A program made the position numbers and the translations under genes. This document shows, in pieces, positions 45,964-58,619 of a stretch of 64,000 nt of DNA. Within the stretch, counting starts at the first letter, position 1. Every line of letters starts with the position of its first letter. The notes beneath the pieces are model-generated. The model saw nothing but the letters and a program-made list of their open reading frames with translations, did not search any database and was not told where the DNA came from. The stretch lies in assembly GCA_963971305.1 (NCBI GenBank), contig OZ020303.1, positions 43,140,106 through 43,204,105 of the forward strand, written 5' to 3'. This stretch comes from Arcuatula senhousia (Eukaryota; Mollusca; Bivalvia; Mytilida; Mytilidae).

Positions 45964-47960
45964 TAAATGTTGAATGTTGAATCTGATTATTAGATGAATG
46001 TTGAATTCGAATATAAAATGAATGTTGAATGTTGAATCTGAATATAAGATTAATGTTGAATTTGAATATTAAATGAATGTTTTGAATATTAGATGAATGT
46101 TGAACGGTGAATCTGATTATAAGATGAATGTTGAATGTTGAATTCGAAAATTAAATGAATGTTGAATGTTGAATCTGATTATTAGATGAATGTTGAATGT
46201 TGAATCTGATTATTAGATGAATATTGAATGTTGAAACTGATTATTAGATGAATGTTGAACGTTGAATCTGATTATTAGATGAATATTGAACGTTGAAACT
46301 GATTATTAGATGAATGTTGAATGTTGAATTCGCATATTAAATGAATGTTGAAAATTAAATCTGAATATTAGATGAATGTTGAACGTTGAATCTGATTATA
46401 AGACGAATGAAAGTTGAATCTGATTATTAGATGAATGTTGAATGGTGAATCTGATTATTAGATGAATGTTGAACGTTGAATCTGGTTATAAGATTAATGT
46501 TGAATGTTGAATTCGAATATTAAATGAATGTTGAATGTTGAATCTGATTATTAGATGAATGTTGAATGTTGAATCTGATTATTAGATGAATATTGAATGT
46601 TGAATCTGATTATTAGATGAATGTTGAACGTTGAATCTGATTATTAGATGAATATTGAACGTTGAATCTGATTATTAGATGAATGTTGAATGTTGAATTC
46701 GAATATTAAATGAATGTTGAAAATTAAATCTGAATATTAGATGAATGTTGAACGTTGAATCTGATTATAAGATGAATGAAAGTTGAATCTGATTATTAGA
46801 TGAATGTTGAATGGTGAATCTGATTATTAGATGAATGTTGAACGTTGAATCTGATTATTAGATGAATGTTGAATGTTGAATCTGGTTATAAGATTAATGT
46901 TGAATGTTGAATTCGAATATTAAATGAATGTTGAATGTTGAATCTGATTATTAGATGAATGTTGAATGTTGAATCTGATTATTAGATGAATATTGAACGT
47001 TGAATCTGATTATTAGATGAAAGTTAAATGTTGAATTCGAATATTAAATGAATGTTGAAAATTAAATCTGAATATTAGATGAATGTTGAACGTTGAATCT
47101 GATTATAAGATGAATGAAAGTTGAATCTGATTATTAGATGAACGTTGAATGGTGAATCTGATTATTAGATGAATGTTGAACGTTGAATCTGATTATTAGA
47201 TGAATGTTGAACGTGGAATCTGATTATTAGATTAATGTTGAATTTGAATATTAAATGAATGTTTTGAATATTAGATGAATGTTGAACGTTGAATCTGAAT
47301 ATAAAATGAATGTTGAACGTTGAATCTGATTAGATGAATGTTGAATCTGATAATTAGATGGTTGTTGAATGTTACTGAACAATGAATCTGATTATTAGAT
47401 GAATGCTGAATGTTGAATCTGAATATTAAATGTATGTTGAACGATGAATCTGAATTTTAGATGAATGTTGAAAGTTGAATCTTAATATTATTGGAACGTT
47501 GAATCAGATTATTAGATGAATGTTGAATGTAGAATCTGAATAAAAAATGAATGTTGAACGTTGAATCTGAATATAATATGAATGATGAACGTTGAATCTG
47601 ATAATTAGATGGTTGTTGAATATGAAATCTGATTAGATGAATGATGAACATTGAACCTGATTATGAGATGAATGTTGAATGTTTAATCTGAATATTAAAT
47701 GTATGTTGAACGATTAAATTTGAATTTTAGATGAATGTTGAATGTTGAATCTTAATATTATTGAATGGTTACGTTCAATCTGAATATTTGATAAGTGTTA
47801 AACGTCAAATACCAGATGAATGTTGAACGTTTAATATGAATGTTCGACGAATATTGACCTATTGAATAACATAAGACGAGTGTTGAACCTTTCAGTATGT
47901 TGACCGTAAAATTATAATTTTTTATGAATATTGAACGTTGAATCTTAATGAAGAAAGAAA
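45964..47960. repeat. 31-bp minisatellite, about 2 kb, with higher-order structure
   Basis: The basic unit is gaatctgattattagatga followed by atgttgaacgtt, 31 bases, repeated about 60 times with point differences. Marked variants recur together: the 'aaaattaaatctg' variant at about 46349, 46713 and 47057, and the shortened 'gaatgaaagttgaatctg' variant at about 46405, 46773 and 47112. This gives a higher-order unit of about 365 then 340 bases (12 then 11 monomers). The last 600 bases are more diverged. Confidence 0.92.
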
Positions 47961-48049
47961 TGTTGATCGTTGAATAATATGAATGTTGGCTTCAGACGAA
48001 TATAACTGACCTATGTTAATTCTTTAAATATGGCATATTTGTTTAACTT

Positions 48050-49228
48050 CATGCCGGTATAGATCAGAAAAGGGAAACATGTGAAATCTATCGATTACGA
48101 AGCTCATCACGTTATGCATTATTGTCACAAAGTGGGAATTGACTTCAACTGCTCAAATTTTAAGTGCTCATTCATGCAGAAAAGGATTATCAAAGCCAGG
48201 ATCTGAATAATGCATCTTGCTGGGCATTCATAGTTGCAATTACCATGCTACTTTGGTTGATGTGGTACTTGTCTGTTAGCTGGAATGGACTTTTAACTAT
48301 TCTTTTGTGAGTGGTCATCCATGAAGAAAATATGGATTAAAACCAGCATCCAAAGCATGCATTGTGCTTAGCACCTACCATAACAATATGGTTGAAGTGT
48401 CACTTGTCAGTAAGCGGAAAAGGACTTGAATCATTCCTCTGTATGTAGTCATCCATGCAAAAATTATAGGTCACAGCCAGCAAATCATGCATGTTGCTAA
48501 GCATTACTAGATGCACCTTCAATACCATTATGGTTGATGTGGCACTTGTCAGTATACTGGAATGGAGTTCAACCATTCTTCTGTAAATGGTAATTAATGC
48601 AGAAAATATAGGTCACAGCCAGCATCCGAAACATACATTGTGCTAGGCTTCACTAGATGCACTTACCATACCAATATGGTTGATGTGACACTTGTCAGTA
48701 TGTGGGTATGAACTTTGACCATTCTTCTGTAAGTGATCGTTCATGCGGAAAATATAGGTTAAAGCAAGCGCCAAAAGCATGCATTGTGCTAAGCATCACT
48801 AAATGCACCTACCATACCAATATGGTTGATGTGGTTCTTGTCTATAAGCGGTAATGGACTTTAACCACTCTTTTTTTTTCAGTGGCTATCCATGTGGGAA
48901 ATATAGCTCACAGCCAGCATCCGTAGCATGCATTGTACTTAGCATTACTAAGTGCACCTACCATTCCAATTGGTTGATGTGGCAATTTTTAGTACTTCGG
49001 TATGGATCTTAGCCATTCTTCTGTAAGTGGAACCGGACGCCGACTTCGACGCATTTGTTAATTGTCATTCACGCAGAGCATGTAGGTCACAACCAGCAGC
49101 CGAAACATGCATGCTTAGTATCACTAGCTATACCATACCATGTCAGTAACTGGAAATAGACCTTTAACCTTTCTGACACCGACGCTCGGTGTATCACATA
49201 AGCCCCCCCTAACTTCGTGAGGTGAGCT
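48050..49228. repeat. About 145-bp tandem repeat, seven diverged copies
   Basis: Copies of 'accataccaatatggttgatgtgg' text start near 48242, 48380, 48520, 48665, 48812, 48958 and 49130, each followed by a 'cttgtcagta' block and an 'aatataggtcacagccagca' block. The array ends in gaggtgagct at 49219-49228, the same kind of end as the element at 43521-45961. Confidence 0.8.
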
Positions 49229-49700
49229 AAAAAGTCTCTTCACTTTCAGATATTGTATTTTTCATTTTGGTCTCACAAACACATGGTTTAGGATGTGGTG
49301 AATGGTATTGTAAACCATCGAATTTTGCAGGATTCGTGCCTAACAACAACTCTTTACGACAGTGCATTAATAAATCATAAGGCATGATAAGACTTTCGGA
49401 AGTATTGAAATGTTTACCATTGTAATATATTCAAAGACGTGTTATGAACTGACTTCATGTGAAGACAGAAGTTCAACATGTTTTAATTTATTAAATATTC
49501 ATATGTGTTTGAACAGTAATTAATAATTATCACAACGGCCACAATAAAGGAAGTTTAACGACCATTGATTTTTCATGTGGTTACTAGAAATTAATCGTTA
49601 AAAGGTTAACTTGTAATTTATTTCTGTTGTCTTCACGTCTTAAAGAACTTCATATGGTCTCAATATAAAAACTAGAAAATGTGTCTATGAGCCACAGGAT
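49229..49700. other. Spacer between tandem arrays, nothing seen
   Basis: AT-rich, without frames or repeats I can support. Confidence 0.4.
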
Positions 49701-50330
49701 AGCCCTCCCGTTTTTCGAAGTATCATTGACCCCAAATGTGTTTTACCTGGGATATGGACCTTTTAATTACAAAAAAAGTATTCATGTGTAAAATATAGGT
49801 CGCAATGACCTAATTTCTAGTTGGTGGTGTAATGTTCCGGCTCATCTAGTAGTGAAATCCCATTGACCACCAACAGGTAGTATCCGAGATATGGACATTA
49901 ACTAAGAACTTAACCAAAGTCGTTCATGCATAAAATATAGGTCACAGTGACCAACTATCTACTGGGTGGTGCATTTACCAAGACCCATCTAGTGGTAAAA
50001 TATCATTTGCCCCCTACATCTAGTATCCAAGTTATGGACCTTAACCAAGAACTTAACCAAAGTAATTCATGCGTAAATATATGGACTTAATTTCTAGTAG
50101 GTGGTGTCACGTTTCCCAAGACACACCTAGTTGTGAAATATCATTGACCCGAACATCTAGTATCCAAGTTAGAGACCTTAACCAAAGTCGTTCATGCATA
50201 AAATACAGGCCACTGACCTAATTTCTAGTGGGTGGTGTAGCCCTACCCAAGACCATCTAGTGGTAATCATCTAGTATCCGAGTAATAGACCTTTACCAAG
50301 AACTTAACAAAAGTATTTCGGACGGACGTA
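49700..50330. repeat. About 130-140-bp tandem repeat, four to five copies
   Basis: Each copy holds an 'aaatataggtcac...tgacc' dyad (about 49791, 49932, 50200), a 'tagt(t/g)ggtggtgta' block, an 'atctagt' block and a 'gaccttaaccaagaacttaacc' block. The right end runs into ttcggacggacg. Confidence 0.78.
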
Positions 50331-50732
50331 CAATCATAATTAGTAAAATTACTTGTCACATGTTTCCGCTCTTCATCAAATCGTTTATTTTATCACAAAA
50401 ACAGTTTTACATACTTATTAATTATGCAAATCGCTTCTTCATTTACTCTTTAAAGATCTTGAAAGCACTTTTGCAGAAAGACTTTCCAGATGGCTGAAAA
50501 GTCCAATCTCTTTCATTTATGCTCCTCGCACGAGACTGATCTCAATCACGCCTTTTAAATTGGTATATAAAATTGACCAAGTAACCCTATCCTAATATTT
50601 ATGTGTTACTGTAAATGTGGAAAGTTTCGCGTTTTGGTAAAGTCAACCATTCGCATGGGAGAAAAATCGTGATTTTTGCTACTAATGAAATTCCATACTT
50701 AACAAATAAATTGTTCACGTTTGATAATATTT

Positions 50733-53700
50733 TCTGTATCTGTATCTGTATTGGTACGTGTAGAATCCTATTAAGGCTTTTATACACGGTGGAGAAGAGC
50801 GCCGTTGTTATGGGCGGTGTTCTTGTAGAGCGGTCTTAAATGCCTCTACAGAATCTGCATGCACAACTTATCTGGTAGTTGGTTCCAGTGAATAGTTGTT
50901 TCCACAAAAAATGAATGTTTGTACTGTGGTTTGTTGCTATTTGGTACTTTCAGTCCTCTGGTGTTATTAATAACTTGACGTTCGATAATATTGTTAGTTT
51001 CACAGTTTGAGTAAGTTTTGGCTTTGATTGTTCGTTTCGGTCTTGCTGGTGTGACAAAATTATCGGCTGGTAGAGCCGGCACCAGACCCTCAGCCACCTT
51101 GTAGATCAGGATAAGACGGAGGCTGTGTCTTCTTTCCTCTAGCGTCTCCATTTCAAGCTGGCGTCTCATATTAGTTATGGACCCTGTTTCCCGACTCCTG
51201 TAGTTTTTCTTTATGAATCGTATGCCTCTGTTTTGGATACGTTCTAGTTTGTCAATATCCCCTTTCATATATGGGTTCCAGATTGTTGCGCCATATTCCA
51301 TGGTTGATCTTACAAGGGATATATATGCTACTTTCCTACATGCTTCTGGTACGTTCCTCAAGTTCTTCCGAAGAAAGCCCAAGGTGGCGTTGCCTTTCTT
51401 GCTGATGTTATTTATGTGGAAGCCCCATTTCAGATCGTTTGAGATTTGGAGTCCTAAGTAGGGATTTTCTTGTACTTCTTGTAGGATGTGTTTATTAAGC
51501 GTGTAGAATTTGTCTGCTTTTTTGTTTATGGATAGAACATAGCACTTTTTGGCGTTGAATCGCATTCCCCATTTATCGGCCCAGATTTCTAGTTGTTCCA
51601 AATCTGTTTGTAGCTTTTGTTGGTCTTGGCTATTTTTAATTGTTCTGTATAGTAGACAGTCGTCAGCAAATAGTCTTACTGATGATGTTACACTGTCTGG
51701 TAGGTCATTGATGTGGCACAGGAATAGGATTGGTCCTAGGACTGTGCCCTGGGGGACCCCAGAGTCGACTGTTGATTTGCCAGATGATTCTCCTTCCACG
51801 ATGGTTCTCATTGATCTTGCAGTTAGGAAGTTCTTAAGCCATTTGTGTATATTTCCTTTAATTCCATACTGATCTAATTTATGTAATAATTTGTTGTGTG
51901 GTACAGTGTCGAAAGCTTTTGAAAAATCTAATATGCCTACGTCGATTTGATGTCCCTTGTCGTGTTCTTGTAAGAAGTCGTTGATGGTAGTTATGAGTTG
52001 GGTTTCACATGAGTATCCTGACCTGAAGCCGTGGTTTGAGTTGGTTAGGATTTTGTTTTTTTCCAGGTGTTTAAGAATATGCCTGCATACGATGTGTTCT
52101 AGAATTTTGCTGATGACAGATGTTAAGGATACAGGTCTGTAGTTTTCTGCCAGGTGTTTGTCTCCTTTTTTGAAGATACTGGATATGTTTGTGTCTCTCC
52201 AGTCTTTTGGTAGTTCACCTGTGTCTAGCGAGCATTGCATTATGATTTGTAGGATGGGTGCTAGTTGTTCAGCACATTCCTTGAGTATGCGATTTAGGAT
52301 GTTGTCTGGTCCAGAGGCTTTATTAGGGTTTGTGTTTTTAGTAGTTTCTCCAGACCCTTTTGGTCGATCGTTAGAGGTGTTATATTGATTTTTGCTCGTA
52401 TTCTTGTTGATGGTAGGTTAGTATCTGATGTTATTGTGAATACGGACTTGAATTGTTCTAGTAGGAGGTCGGCTTTCCCTTTACTGTCACTGACAAAGGT
52501 AGTTCCTTTTTTTAATGGTGCTATTCCTCTTGAGTCCTGGCGTTTGGATTTAATGTATTTCCAAAACGGCTTTGTGTCATTGTTGTTTAGGCCCTCAAAG
52601 ATGTTTTGGTTGACATATTCATATTCTGCTTTCCTCAGTTGTTTCTTGCATTCCTTTTGGAAGGACCTATAATTGACCATTTGTTTGTTTTTCTGGCTTG
52701 TTTGTATAGCCCCTGTTTTTTCTTTAGCATTTTTCTGTTTGTGTTTGATCCATGGGATGTTTTTTGTTGATCTTATCTCTTTGTTCGGAATGTTTGTGTT
52801 TATTGTTTTTGAAGCTGACTTTTGAAGGTGTCCCAAAGTTGTTGTACCTCAGCTCCTTGGTGATGTTTTTCTTTGACCTCCTCTAGGGTGTGTTTAAGGT
52901 CTGTGGTGATTTGGTCCCATTTCGCCTTCTTGTAGATAAAGCATTTTCTTGGTAAGCTTTTTTATGGTGTACTTTTGTTTCCAGGTCGGTGATTATAATG
53001 TCATGGTCTGATATACCTGGTACGTTATTTGATGATTTAACTAGAGTTGGATTTGTAACAAATACAAGATCTAGGAGGTTTCCTTCACGAGTTGGTACAG
53101 TGTGTATTTGTGTCAGATTATATGTTTCAGCTATATCAACTAGTCCTTGTTGGATTTCTCTGTTGGTCCAAGGGCTGTTGCAGTGTCCCATATGATGTCA
53201 GGGCAGTTGAAGTCTCCCGTTAGAATGACATTGGTGTTCCCATTAGTCCTGGCTTTTTCAAGTGACTTTTGCAGTTCATTTAGGTGTTTTTGATCTCTGT
53301 GTGGCATGTAAAAGGATCCAACTAGCAAGTCTTTGTTGTTTTTAATTTTGATCTTTACCCATTCGATTTCTCCATCAGTAATTAAAGATGTTTGTTCGAC
53401 TGATGTAATGGATTTCTCTACAAGTACAAATACACCCCGGGTCACCCCCTCCAAGGGTCCCTCTGTCATTTCTGTATACATTATAGTTAGTTGGGAATAT
53501 TTCGCTTGACATTATGACGTCTTTTGTTGGATTTGATCCTGGTTTTATTCCTTTTAACCATGATTCTGTGGCGCATACTATGTCTGGTTTCAGGTAGTGG
53601 AGTGCTGCCTCAAATTCTTGTTTTTTATCTTTTATGCTCCTGCAGTTGATTGTCATGATGCGGAGGTTGGTTTTTTCTGGTATCTCATAAGGGTTGCTAC

Positions 53701-53755
53701 TGAGATGTGATTTCCTTTGGTTTATGGATGATTGTGTCTTGCTGTGAGATTTTGT
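50733..53755 (-). mobile_element. Non-LTR retrotransposon with AP endonuclease and RT (CR1/Jockey-like), frameshifted
   Basis: Minus strand. The endonuclease starts near 53656 with MTINCRSIKDKKQEFEAAL, then TESWLKG, GDFNCPDIIWDT and GISDHDIIITD, spread over at least three frames. The linker frame 52836-52294 leads after another frameshift (near 52350) into KASGPDN. The 464-codon RT frame (52240-50846) has YRPVSLTSVISKILE, DFSKAFDTVPH, SGVPQGTVLGPILFL and LFADDCLLYR, with both catalytic aspartates intact, and a C-terminal LERIQNRGIRFI block. The 3' tail is a short (atacag)n array (50733-50750), as in CR1-like elements. It is 5'-truncated. RT is intact but the protein as a whole is not, so the copy is dead. 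Confidence 0.88.
50846..52240 (-). pseudogene. LINE reverse transcriptase ORF fragment
   Basis: 464 codons without a stop, covering the RT palm and thumb and the C-terminal region. The first ATG is internal to the original protein: coding text (NPNKASGPDNILNRIL) lies upstream in this frame. Without the N-terminal endonuclease it is not a functional retrotransposon protein. Confidence 0.85.
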
Positions 53756-53810
53756 GATCGTGAATTAAGCGAAAATAACCCCCACGCGAAATTTTCCACG
53801 TTTACAGTAA

Positions 53811-54897
53811 TATCTAAAATCTAACTCTTAATCAATGCTTTTCTTTAGTTCATATCCATCTCTTTTCCTCCTGAACATCTTTGCCTTTCTGAGTTTCTTG
53901 ATTTAATGTTAACGTTCTGAAACAGTTCCCTTCTATGATGTTTTTTCTTAAAGTCTTGCCTTTTTTATAGCTTCATACACTGCTGGTGTTAAAACTTTTT
54001 TTGCATATCTAATGATCATTTATAGTGTTTTTTTTTTTAGAGTTTTGCCTAACTTTCCTCATTTCCTCTTTACATGCAAGAAGCTATTTTTTGGCATTAA
54101 AAATTTTCGAGATGTTCTCATGTTACAATATCACCGAATATTGTTTAATTATTGCTTTCAGTCTAAATTTAAACCTGCTATTTGAACTTCCTATCATTTT
54201 AATAATAGTGACTTGTCTTTTGTTGATTTTGTCTCAAACAGCATTTTTTCGTAATCTTATGAATTACAATCAAAGATGCAGTTTCTGTGATAACTAGTTG
54301 ATGTCATTTTTGTTCTATCATCCACTCTGGACTAATGCTTTCGTACAATCTGAAGGAAGGCTTTTTCTCTGTGCTTTCTTTCATGTTGAAATTTTATTCT
54401 TTTGGTTTTTTTTTGTCTTATGCTGTCAATCTTTCTTACTGGACTAATATTGTGTCTTTAAATATAATGCAGCAGTCTCATGCAAACTGTTATTAAATAT
54501 CCTTCCATCACAAAGATGACCTAGTTTACTTTTTGGAGACAGCATGTCCTAAGCCTTGAATCTGTGTCAAACTAATGACAGATAAAGCTGATGTTTGTAC
54601 TTTCATTATTTGAGTTAATTGCTCAATGTGTAACAAGTGGCACTTTCATTGATAAATCTAAGATTGGTCTTGAAACATTTGCATAATATTTTTAAATGCA
54701 AAATGCAAATGTTAGACAAAAACTGACTAGAGGTCAGACTGGCGGCTGCTAGTTGTTATCCATAGAGGATAATTAAACAATACATGTACTATTGCTAAAT
54801 GGATATTGTATCATATACACTGATATACACTTTTCAGTATCTTTAATCTTTAAAAGCACATTAATTATTCTATTGGAAGTCTTGTTATAGAATAAAA
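53811..54897. other. Intergenic, no gene seen
   Basis: AT-rich, with a hydrophobic 90-codon frame at 54025-54297 that looks like chance translation of a T-rich stretch. Confidence 0.4.
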
Positions 54898-56178
54898 AGC
54901 TTCGCCGAGCGCAGCATGATACGACCGCAACATGTTGAACCCTGTACATTTTAGGCCCAATATGGATAGTCTATTGCTCTGGACACATGCAGCCTATGGT
55001 GGACTGACAAAGGTTTTTGACACATGCTGCTCTTGTGGACTTTCAACCCAGGGGGTAAAGATATAAATTTTTCAATTTTGTATTCTACTCTTGCAAAAAA
55101 ATTGTCAAAATCGGACAAGAATTGAAAAAATCAATTTCGGCCCCTTTTGGCCCCTTATTATGTAACAGGTGAAAAAAAGGTGGGGTTGCAAAAATAATTT
55201 CTCAAATTTGGATTCACTACCTGACAAGAATAAACTTGCAAAAAAAAAATTTAAAATCGTACCACAAATAAAAAAGTTTTGATTTTGGCCCCATTTGGCC
55301 CCTAATTACGTAATAGGGGAAAAAGGGGGGGTCGCAAAAATTAATTCTTAATTGTGTAAATGAGCTGAACATTTAAGCAAGCAACAGCTTCTCTCTACCT
55401 GCTATAGTTTTCATTTCATACGCCAAAAACATGAAAAAACATTATTTTAGGGGCTGTAGCCCCTATAAGGGGTCATCTGACGACTTCGACCGTATGGAGT
55501 TTTTTGTAGAGCTAAATGAGCTGAACAATTGAGCAAGCAACAGCTTTTTGCTATCTGCAATAATTTTCATACTATAGGGCAAAAACATGAAAAAATGCTA
55601 TTTTTCACCTTTAAGGGGCCGTAACCCCTATAAGGGGTCTTCTGACAACTTCGACCAAATGGAGACTTTTGTAGAACTTTTGATCCTGAAGCAGTAGGGT
55701 GGCATCAGATTTCATCTATCCCTTATACTTTTTGAATTACAAGCCAAAAACAGTAGTCTGACCCCCCTGGTCTATTTTTAGCCACGGCGGCCATGTTTTT
55801 TGACGAATCAGAAATTGAAACATTACTTTAGTGCAGGACACCCTAATGATCAATCATACCAAGTTTCATTGAATTCTGTTCAGTAGTTTCAGAGGAGAAG
55901 ATTTTGAAAAAGTTATTGTAAGAAATAACAAAAAAGTTACAATTTTGGCCCCTTTTGGCCCTTAATTTCCAAACGAAAAAAGGGGGGACTCCCAAAATCA
56001 ATCCCATCCATCCTTTAATGGTAAGAAATATCATTGTCAAATTTCATTGCATTTGGATAACTAGAACTAAAGTTATCGTGTATACACTAAAGTTAACAGA
56101 CGACGACGACAACGACGACGACGACGACGACAGCATCATACCATTATACGTCCGCAAATTTTTTGCGGTCGTATAAAA
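54898..56178. mobile_element. 1.3-kb non-coding repeat with atacgaccgca ends
   Basis: The left end reads aagcttcgccgagcgcagca then tgatacgaccgca. The right end contains the complementary tgcggtcgtat just after a gac triplet array (56099-56131). The interior carries repeated 'ggccccttttggcccctta' blocks followed by 'aaaagggggg', a text I associate with a very common mollusc repeat. The middle third (about 55355-55800) is the same module as in the 43.5-46 kb element. An older, reversed copy is at 7820-8890. Confidence 0.75.
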
Positions 56179-56247
56179 AGCACTGTCTTTGTATACTTTT
56201 GCAAGATTGTCTGAGTACATGTATTTGTTTCTTTGCTTGTTTGTAAG

Positions 56248-58497
56248 GATTTAATAGCCTTTTCATTCCACCTGGTCTGTACAGGGCAGTCATTTCTAAT
56301 GATGTCAGAAGAAAAATGGAACACTTGGAGAAAACCAGCAACCTTAGGAAGGTAATCAAACAAACGCAGAAGAGAAAGTCAAAGTCTGGTAAATCACCAT
56401 GCAGGACTCGATCTACTATCTGCAAAGGTAATTGACTAGTTATCAAGAGTGTGGTACTTAAACTATGAGCATTTTTTAAAATGCATAATGTTGTGTGGTT
56501 TGCATATGTTGCTTTTAAAGTAATAAACATTGAAATAACACTTCCTTGAATTCCTATTTTTGTGGTGGACTGCTACCCGCAAAAACTGGTACCAGGACTG
56601 CCCCACAACCAATAATGAAACCACAGTGGATTTTGTTGGACAAATTAATTATTTAACATCTTGATAAACAATTCATTATTGTGCAATTCTATTTCTAATT
56701 CATTGGAATATGGAGTTTTGTTGTAACTATAAAATCTGATGTAATTTAATGCTTCTTAGTCCTGTGTTTTTATTTCACCTATTTTGTATTTAATATATAC
56801 AAGAATTTAAAAAATCCTTTCTAAAGAATGTGTTTCTATATTTAACTTCTGACCTCAACTGACCTCAACATTATGTTTACACTTGACCAGGATATGGGGT
56901 GAATCATAACAAAACAACAATAACATGTGATATATATTGGTATAACAAACTCCCAATGTTAACAACATTTTAGTATTAAAAATCACATATTATACATTAA
57001 TAAACACTTCAATTTACGCATGATAATGCGTCATAAAATAATATTTTAATGGTTTATATTAATAATAAGCCTACAATAATTTATATTTTTACATGTTAAA
57101 CTTCTGTTAACATGTATATCTAATAAATACAAATAATTTTGTCAACAATTGGCTACAATCAGAATCTGCAAAGTCACGACAGCAGATCTTGGTAAAAATT
57201 ATGTTTCTGAAACATGTACCTAAAAAATGGTGGTTAAAAAAGAACTTACTTCTCTATAACAGAAAATCATTTTGAGACAAGTTGCTTATTGAATTACATA
57301 ATAAATTTTATACACATCATCAATCTTCATTCATTACTTAACTTCAATCATTAACATTTCACTAACTTGATCTTTAAATATATAATTTTAAACAGCACAA
57401 CATCTAAAATTTTCTTGGAAACCCTAAAAATTCTACTAAATTACTACATGATTAAATTGCTTTTTTCCTCATAATTTAGCATGTCAACACTTCAATTACA
57501 GTTTGAATAAGATATTACATAATTTGACATTAACCAAGCAACTGCCAAAAAAATATCAGAAAACCAGTTCAAGTTTGTCATTCTAACATAGAAAGCTACA
57601 TATACAGGTCTTTCCATAAGATTTTGACAACTTCAAGCAGATATACAAATTTTAGTCAATTTTTTAACAGATATTAAGGTAACATAAAATTGAAGGGATA
57701 AAATAAAAACTAAATAAAAATATTACAAGAAAAAAACATCAATAGTTAAATTATAAGAAAACAAAAAATGCTAAAATCAATGCACTAAAACATTCACACA
57801 ACAAATAAATGCAAATACCCACTAAAGATAAAGTACATTCATCTCTTAAAAAGAGTTTATTAAAATAAATTTGTTCATAAGCCCACACTACCTAACAAAT
57901 CATCTGCTATAATCTAATTATATGAATTATGCCCACACAAAAAATAAAAACACAAAAAACTCAAACATATAAATCCACATTCTACATATATACTTAACAT
58001 GTAAACATATTTATCCATCAAAAAAGTTTTTTCTAGTAATTCTGTGTTGATTAATCATATTATAGACATGTTAAATGAACGGTTAACATATAAAATGACC
58101 ACAATTATTCTGTTGTCTTGTTGACATTATTACACACCTTTTAGCTATGAAATACTAAAAGCATAACCTTTTGATTTGTCTCTAATTATCCAATATGAGA
58201 ATTTGATTTGTTTAGTTAAATCAGGATTCTTGTGCATGTACATATTTAGTCATATGATTCATGAATTTATACTTAAACATGACCTTTCAGATTCTTGAAA
58301 AAGTGACCACACTAGATCTTAAACCTTGTAAAGGCAACAAATGTATTTAAAATTCAAGTTTTTGTACACCACAATAATCAGATTGACGTTTCCAGAAAAA
58401 AGATATCTTTAAAATATTTCTATAAATAATCATATCATAATGTCTTCCAGAATTCCGACCAGTACCTCCCTGTGGTGGAAGACTGCTCCAGGGATAA
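56248..58497 (+). CDS. Possible two-exon 3' end of an unidentified gene
   Basis: Exon candidate 56248-56427 follows a strong acceptor (ctttgcttgtttgtaag) and ends at a strong donor (gcaaag|gtaatt). In frame it reads PPGLYRAVISNDVRRKMEHL... and becomes very basic (KQTQKRKSKSGKSPCRTRS). Joining it to the acceptor at 58450 (gtcttccag) continues the frame as EFRPVPPCGGRLLQG and stops at 58495-58497. An alternative donor at 56353 (ggaag|gtaatc) with a different frame gives DLIAFSFHLV... joined to IPTSTSLWWKTAPG..., stopping at 58605-58607, also in phase. I cannot tell which is right, and no upstream exon was found. Confidence 0.38.
56560..58440. other. AT-rich DNA, intron or intergenic
   Basis: No coding frame or repeat can be supported. 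If the gene at 56248-58497 is real, this is its last intron. Confidence 0.4.
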
Positions 58498-58619
58498 CAA
58501 AGGATATTCTGGAGCAGCTAACACTGGCAGTGGTGTGTCATGGGCTGGACTACCCATGTCACATAGCAAGTCTAAAAAAGTCGCTGCAGAGGCTCTTTAG
58601 CCTATAGTCACGATTATAA

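Larger units (their letters stand above)
50606..53810. mobile_element. Small cgcgaa/tactgtaaa MITE split by a LINE insertion
   Basis: 50606-50631 (ttactgtaaatgtggaaagt, then ttcgcg) and 53785-53810 are inverted copies with about two mismatches and a TA inside each end. The element pieces are about 50606-50732 and 53756-53810. Everything between is the LINE described separately. The LINE is therefore the later insertion. Confidence 0.68.

Noticed and set aside
45964..47960. CRISPR-like regular array
   Set aside because: The units are contiguous 31-base monomers with point variants and no unique spacers. This is a eukaryotic minisatellite.
56144..56530. 128-codon minus-strand frame
   Set aside because: It overlaps the plus-strand exon candidate, has no recognisable motif and runs into the end of the 54.9-56.2 kb repeat.
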